From Ramicandelaber brevisporus (lineage: Eukaryota; Kickxellomycota; Ramicandelaberales; Ramicandelaberaceae), in contig MU602676.1 of assembly GCA_025201865.1 (NCBI GenBank), forward strand, positions 1 through 34,951: a stretch of 34,951 nucleotides of DNA. Reading direction: 5' to 3'. The translations under genes and the position numbers were made by a program. The notes under the pieces are model-generated. The model saw nothing but the letters and a program-made list of their open reading frames with translations. It had not been told where the DNA came from and made no database searches. Shown here in pieces: positions 31,552 through 34,951 of this stretch (position 1 is the stretch's first letter; every line of letters starts with the position of its first letter).

Positions 31552-31653
31552 CTGGCCACACTTGACGATGACTGCACGAGTTATTTGGCTTTTGTACAGC
31601 AATTCTCTCCACAAGCTCGCCTTTCCTCATCCATCCACACAAGCATACTCAAG

Positions 31654-31878
31654 ATGAAGACTGCCCATTTCGTTGCCGCCGCCGTGCTTTTCGCAGCTGC
31701 CGTCTCTGCTGCACCAGGCTCAGATTCAAGCCCGACCGTGCCAGCCGCTGTCAAGCCAGATTCTGCCCCAGTTGTCGCCAAAGTGGGCTACTGCGATTGC
31801 CATAATGGCTTCGACTATCCGTGTGTGCCTGCCACTCAATGCGCTTCGGCTGGTTACAAATGCGCTGGCCCGTGCTAA
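31654..31878 (+). CDS. Small secreted cysteine-rich protein (74 residues, six Cys)
   Basis: The ATG at 31654 opens a classical signal peptide, MKTAHFVAAAVLFAAAVSAA, with probable cleavage after VSA or SAA (residues 19-20). An upstream in-frame ATG at 31585 would bury the signal sequence and lies in the expected 5' UTR. A Pro/Ala/Val linker (about 21-44) precedes a compact domain with Cys at 47, 49, 57, 63, 70 and 74. The spacing is C-x1-C-x7-C-x5-C-x6-C-x3-C, and the last Cys is the final residue. Six cysteines would allow three disulfides. I do not recognise the family. Small secreted Cys-rich proteins in fungi include antimicrobial peptides, effectors and wall-associated proteins, but none of these roles is shown here. 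It converges with the F-box-like gene 146 bases away. Confidence 0.8.
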   Translation: MKTAHFVAAAVLFAAAVSAAPGSDSSPTVPAAVKPDSAPVVAKVGYCDCHNGFDYPCVPATQCASAGYKCAGPC

Positions 31879-32024
31879 ATACAAGCACACCAATTGCATC
31901 AAGATCCGTGCCTTCCTTTTTAGCATACTTTTTCTCCTCCATTTTTCACCCTGTTTTGAATACGGATCCTATTTATATTCGATTTCAACAGTGTCAGAGG
32001 GGTTAGGTGTATTTAAAGACATGT

Positions 32025-33413
32025 TTAATCAGCTAAGAAAAATGATGGAAGAACCCCATTGTTGCTTTCATTTAACATTCGCGCTTCGTCTTCACGTTGC
32101 TTTTCTCTGATCAAAAAATGAAATCCTCGGGATGGACTAATCGGATTACAGCCCTCATTCCACTCTGGTGACTGAGTGCCATCGACACAAAAGAAGACAT
32201 GAACAAGATGAGGAAGCAAGAATGGATTGCTCAAAGCCTCAATGATTCGTGATCCAGTGGCAGCTGTTGGAGAGGTGTGGACATACAAATACAGAAGCTT
32301 CGGGAACCGCGATGCACTCTTGTAGAACAGTGTCGTCAGTGGATCGTAATCACCTACTGGCGTGTAGTGAGTCAGCTCCAACTCAGCAAGCACTTCAGCA
32401 CCAGCCTTGCCAAAATTTATGACGAACTGCCGTTCTCTCTCAATCAACACCGAATGAGTCTTTGAGCATGCACCAAGAATAAAGCCAAGACGAAGCTCAA
32501 ACCGTGGACGCCGAATACCACAAATATTCAAATAGAAATCCATCGCAGTGACCACGCTACCATCTTCTTCATTAATAATCGGAACCGCATAGGAGAGATC
32601 AAACTCGCTGCACACCTCCAATATATGCAGCCCCGGAAAGCTCCTTTCATTAATCACCAACTCCGTAATCTCTTTGAGAACACCTACATTACTGATTCCA
32701 GTAAACCCTAACCGATTAACATTCTTGAACAGTTCGAATGTCGAAGCAACCATACCAGGTTCAATATTTGCTACTGACACCACCAGCTGCTCTATTTGGT
32801 TCGCTCGCGTCTTCATATTCGGCCCAGGAAACGCATTCAAATCCAAATCGATAACAATTAAATCAACTTTCTGAAGATGTGGCATGATTGCGACTGCCTT
32901 GTCCATTTCATCTGCCAGATGTCTATCAGCTGTGGATCCAAACTCTTTGATGTGTATTTTCTTCAATTTGCACAGTTTCGCCACAAAATCACTCATCAGC
33001 CGCTGGCTCGGGAAACCATCATTCACTTTTACAGAAAGTCGAATGACATTTGGGATTAAACTGACAAAGTTTGGTTCGATCTCCAGTATTTCACGTAGAA
33101 CTGCAGTATGGATGTACATCCAGCGCAGCCGGTGGCCATACTTGACAAAAGCATTCACTACTTGCTTTCGCGTCACGTTTCTGCAGTAAACGTGTATAAA
33201 GTCTTCGAAATCTTTATTGCGATGATACTGTTCGTAGGCAATATACCAGTTCTTCGATACAAGTCGAAAACCGGACCGAGAGTAATAGTCGGTGAAAGTA
33301 ATAATGTACGCAATCAGCTCAGTCGGCAGCCAATACTTGTCACAAACCAAAGTGTCTTCGTCGAAACGTGGTTTCTTATCTGGTATCAGGTTGAGCAACT
33401 TGCTGATATCCAT
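32025..33413 (-). CDS. F-box-like / leucine-rich-repeat-like protein
   Basis: The protein is 462 residues from the ATG at 33411-33413 (MDISKLL). The frame extends upstream without an ATG, through low-complexity sequence that is better read as 5' UTR. Residues about 27-62 (YWLPTELIAYIITF through FRLVSKNWYIAYEQ) have the look of an F-box: a Leu-Pro-x-Glu-Leu start, then hydrophobic positions and a late Val-Ser-Lys-x-Trp. The rest alternates strands and helices with irregular Leu/Ile spacing, as in divergent LRR proteins. If it is an F-box protein it would recruit a substrate to an SCF ubiquitin ligase, the machine regulated by the CAND1 product. The family assignment is by pattern only and the substrate is unknown. 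The stop is TAA at 32025-32027. Confidence 0.75.
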   Translation of the reverse strand: MDISKLLNLIPDKKPRFDEDTLVCDKYWLPTELIAYIITFTDYYSRSGFRLVSKNWYIAYEQYHRNKDFEDFIHVYCRNVTRKQVVNAFVKYGHRLRWMYIHTAVLREILEIEPNFVSLIPNVIRLSVKVNDGFPSQRLMSDFVAKLCKLKKIHIKEFGSTADRHLADEMDKAVAIMPHLQKVDLIVIDLDLNAFPGPNMKTRANQIEQLVVSVANIEPGMVASTFELFKNVNRLGFTGISNVGVLKEITELVINERSFPGLHILEVCSEFDLSYAVPIINEEDGSVVTAMDFYLNICGIRRPRFELRLGFILGACSKTHSVLIERERQFVINFGKAGAEVLAELELTHYTPVGDYDPLTTLFYKSASRFPKLLYLYVHTSPTAATGSRIIEALSNPFLLPHLVHVFFCVDGTQSPEWNEGCNPISPSRGFHFLIREKQREDEARMLNESNNGVLPSFFLAD

Positions 33414-33902
33414 TGTTGTTGTGAATAATAGTTCTGAGAGAAGGAGAGACGATGAACAAGACGAGAAGGGAGTAGCGACAAACAAGAGAAGAGGAGGAAA
33501 GTGAAAGGTAGAGCTAGATTGGGGGAAGCTGGGATGAATGGCCAGTAAACCTGCGCAAGCCACTTTTTCGCAGAGTTTGTTTTATGTGACGTGATCACTA
33601 CATTTTGGGGCCGATATGCGCCTCGTTCTTTTCACTCTAGTATGAGCGTAAAAGGCTGATGGACTCACTCTAATTTCCAGGTAACGAAGAACGTTCTTCT
33701 TTAAAAAAAAAGTGTTAAACTAAGGGCTAAAGTAATCAGTGAACACTCCGTGAATGTGGTGGCTCACGCTAGTAATCAACCTATGGCTTCATTCCTTCTA
33801 ACTTACTGTTCAAGTCGCGACTGTGTCACACAACTTCGTTCAAGTGTTGATCGAAGCCATCAGCTAAACAGGTAATGTTGATTAAATATATGCTTATATA
33901 TA
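33414..33902. other. Spacer between the two F-box/LRR-like genes
   Basis: About 490 bases. The part next to 33413 is pyrimidine-rich on the minus strand and is the likely leader of the downstream gene. It also holds an A9 tract (about 33703-33711). No gene is seen. Confidence 0.6.
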
Positions 33903-34951
33903 TTATTGGCCTTGTGGGTTAAAAATTAGTCTGTTTATAATTCTGCCACGATCCATCGGTCCAATATCACCAGTTTTTGGGTATTTCTCTTGAATGATAC
34001 TCCGGAGCACACGATTAGCATAGATTGTACATAAATTGAGGTGTGGCAAAGCTGCAATCAGTTCAAGCATGAGCTCAGCTGACCAATTGCCAGTAGCTCT
34101 TAGATTGGTGATGGTCAATCTGGTAATACCCACTGTCGCATCTTCTTTAGAGGACTGCCTATGTTTCTTGAAGATACTCATGACCAATTCTAGTTCAGTC
34201 AAGATACAATTCCTGAAAATCATCTCCCGCAAGTTGGGCAGAGCAAACAACACCTCAAAAAGTCGAGGTTTCAACATAATCTCACAGATTGAAACACAAG
34301 TCAACTTGGACGAGCAGATATCAACGAAACAAGCGGCTTGTAACCAGTCGGAGTCAATCTGCATTGAGGGTCCGCCATATATAATGAATTTTGTGAGATG
34401 TGGAAGTCGGCCAGCAAAGTACTCTAGCATGAGCACATTGTCAGTGCTATTAGTATTGCGACTAATTCTACCCTCAAGAGTTGTCAACTGTGGATTGAGC
34501 TTGATCAATTTATCCAAAACGCTCAGGTTAAACCCACTACCGAAAACTCTGACATCCTTCAACTCTGGCCATTCTTGAACAAGCAATGCTTGGACTGCTG
34601 ATCCTGCACCTTCTTCTTCTTCGACTTGATGATTGCATATACCTTCAGCAATATCCATCGATCTCATTAACGGAAACTTGGCTGGTGTAAAATCAGAGTA
34701 ATCGAACAAGGGTGGTGATGCACAACAGACATCAATGTCGAGCATACCAAGTCGATCAAAAACCAGCGGATCATCACAGGTTCCACTTGGACTGAAATAT
34801 TGCCGGTTGTGGAGGGCCATGCATCTATCTGCATTCACATTTATGTTGAATTCTGGGATACGAGTGAGATGTGGTCTGAGAATATCCATCTGGGCAGGAG
34901 TTGGAGCATATGTGCGGCTAGATCCACACATGTCGATTTTCAAGTTGATTG
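33903..34951 (-). CDS. LRR-like protein, probably an F-box family member, 5'-truncated
   Basis: The minus-strand frame is open to the right edge of the window, so the N-terminus, where an F-box would sit, is missing. At least 348 residues are visible. They show repeated leucine-rich motifs (for example LPHLTKFIIYGG, LPNLREMIFRNC and LPHLNLCTIYAN) with 'LPxL' openings of about 24-60 residue spacing, typical of irregular LRRs in F-box proteins. It lies in the same orientation as the 32025-33413 gene and shares its style, but the two do not look like recent copies. Function is unknown. The stop is TAA at 33903-33905. Confidence 0.65.
   Translation of the reverse strand, partial: INLKIDMCGSSRTYAPTPAQMDILRPHLTRIPEFNINVNADRCMALHNRQYFSPSGTCDDPLVFDRLGMLDIDVCCASPPLFDYSDFTPAKFPLMRSMDIAEGICNHQVEEEEGAGSAVQALLVQEWPELKDVRVFGSGFNLSVLDKLIKLNPQLTTLEGRISRNTNSTDNVLMLEYFAGRLPHLTKFIIYGGPSMQIDSDWLQAACFVDICSSKLTCVSICEIMLKPRLFEVLFALPNLREMIFRNCILTELELVMSIFKKHRQSSKEDATVGITRLTITNLRATGNWSAELMLELIAALPHLNLCTIYANRVLRSIIQEKYPKTGDIGPMDRGRIINRLIFNPQGQ

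Larger units (their letters stand above)
30345..31653. other. Gene-free spacer between the kinase and the secreted-protein gene
   Basis: This 1.3-kb stretch has no recognised gene. The first part holds the kinase 3' end (ATTAAA near 30408). About 30450-31250 is less pyrimidine-rich than the other spacers and contains only weak open frames without family resemblance. The right part is the promoter of the small secreted protein, with an imperfect 38-bp repeat and a TATA box. Confidence 0.55.

Noticed and set aside
33414-33563. A 50-residue hydrophobic N-terminal extension of the F-box-like gene
   Set aside because: It begins at GTG, is pyrimidine-rich leader on the coding strand, and the ATG at 33413 gives a natural N-terminus.
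1-34951. tRNA, rRNA, spliceosomal RNA and transposon signatures
   Set aside because: Reading for tRNA B-box motifs, snRNA consensus starts and transposase or reverse-transcriptase motifs gave nothing convincing.

Overview
The window looks like nuclear DNA of a fungus. A RIM15-type kinase with its Cys/His zinc knuckle (a fungal family) sits beside CAND1, NOP58 and RPA3, and most genes are single-exon with spliceosomal signals in the one clear intron. Few introns, very long Ser/Gln/Thr-rich inserts, and neighbouring F-box/leucine-rich-repeat-like genes suggest an early-diverging, zygomycete-grade lineage. That placement is inference from style, not from a phylogeny. I see no tRNA, rRNA, CRISPR array or intact mobile element.

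Layout. 1-1569 (+) is the 3' part of a protein with a Lys/Ala-rich helical region and a C-terminal 'TVNG' beta-repeat domain (DUF4097/DUF7330-like). 1570-4506 is a 2.9-kb, mostly pyrimidine-rich, gene-free leader. 4507-7242 (+) is an oxalate/formate-antiporter-like MFS transporter with a long polyglutamine tail. It converges on NOP58 (7535-9127, -), which shares a 382-bp divergent promoter region with RPA3 (9510-9836, +). CAND1 follows (10159-14606, +, one 239-bp intron), then a membrane-anchored alpha/beta-hydrolase (14954-17449, +) that appears to have lost its catalytic triad. After a 1.6-kb leader comes a giant RIM15/MAST-like kinase ORF (19074-30344, +; 3,756 codons). A 1.3-kb spacer leads to a small secreted six-cysteine protein (31654-31878, +). 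The right end carries two minus-strand F-box/LRR-like genes (32025-33413, and 33903 to the window edge).

How they fit together. Most neighbours are unrelated housekeeping genes: snoRNP assembly (NOP58), DNA replication and repair (RPA3), cullin-ligase exchange (CAND1) and nutrient/quiescence signalling (RIM15-like). CAND1 and the F-box-like proteins belong to the same SCF ubiquitin-ligase cycle, but their proximity is probably chance. No operon-like or defence-island system is evident. The most unusual objects are the pseudo-esterase, the oversized kinase with a roughly 156-residue activation-segment insert, and the small cysteine-rich secreted protein behind a repeat-bearing TATA promoter.
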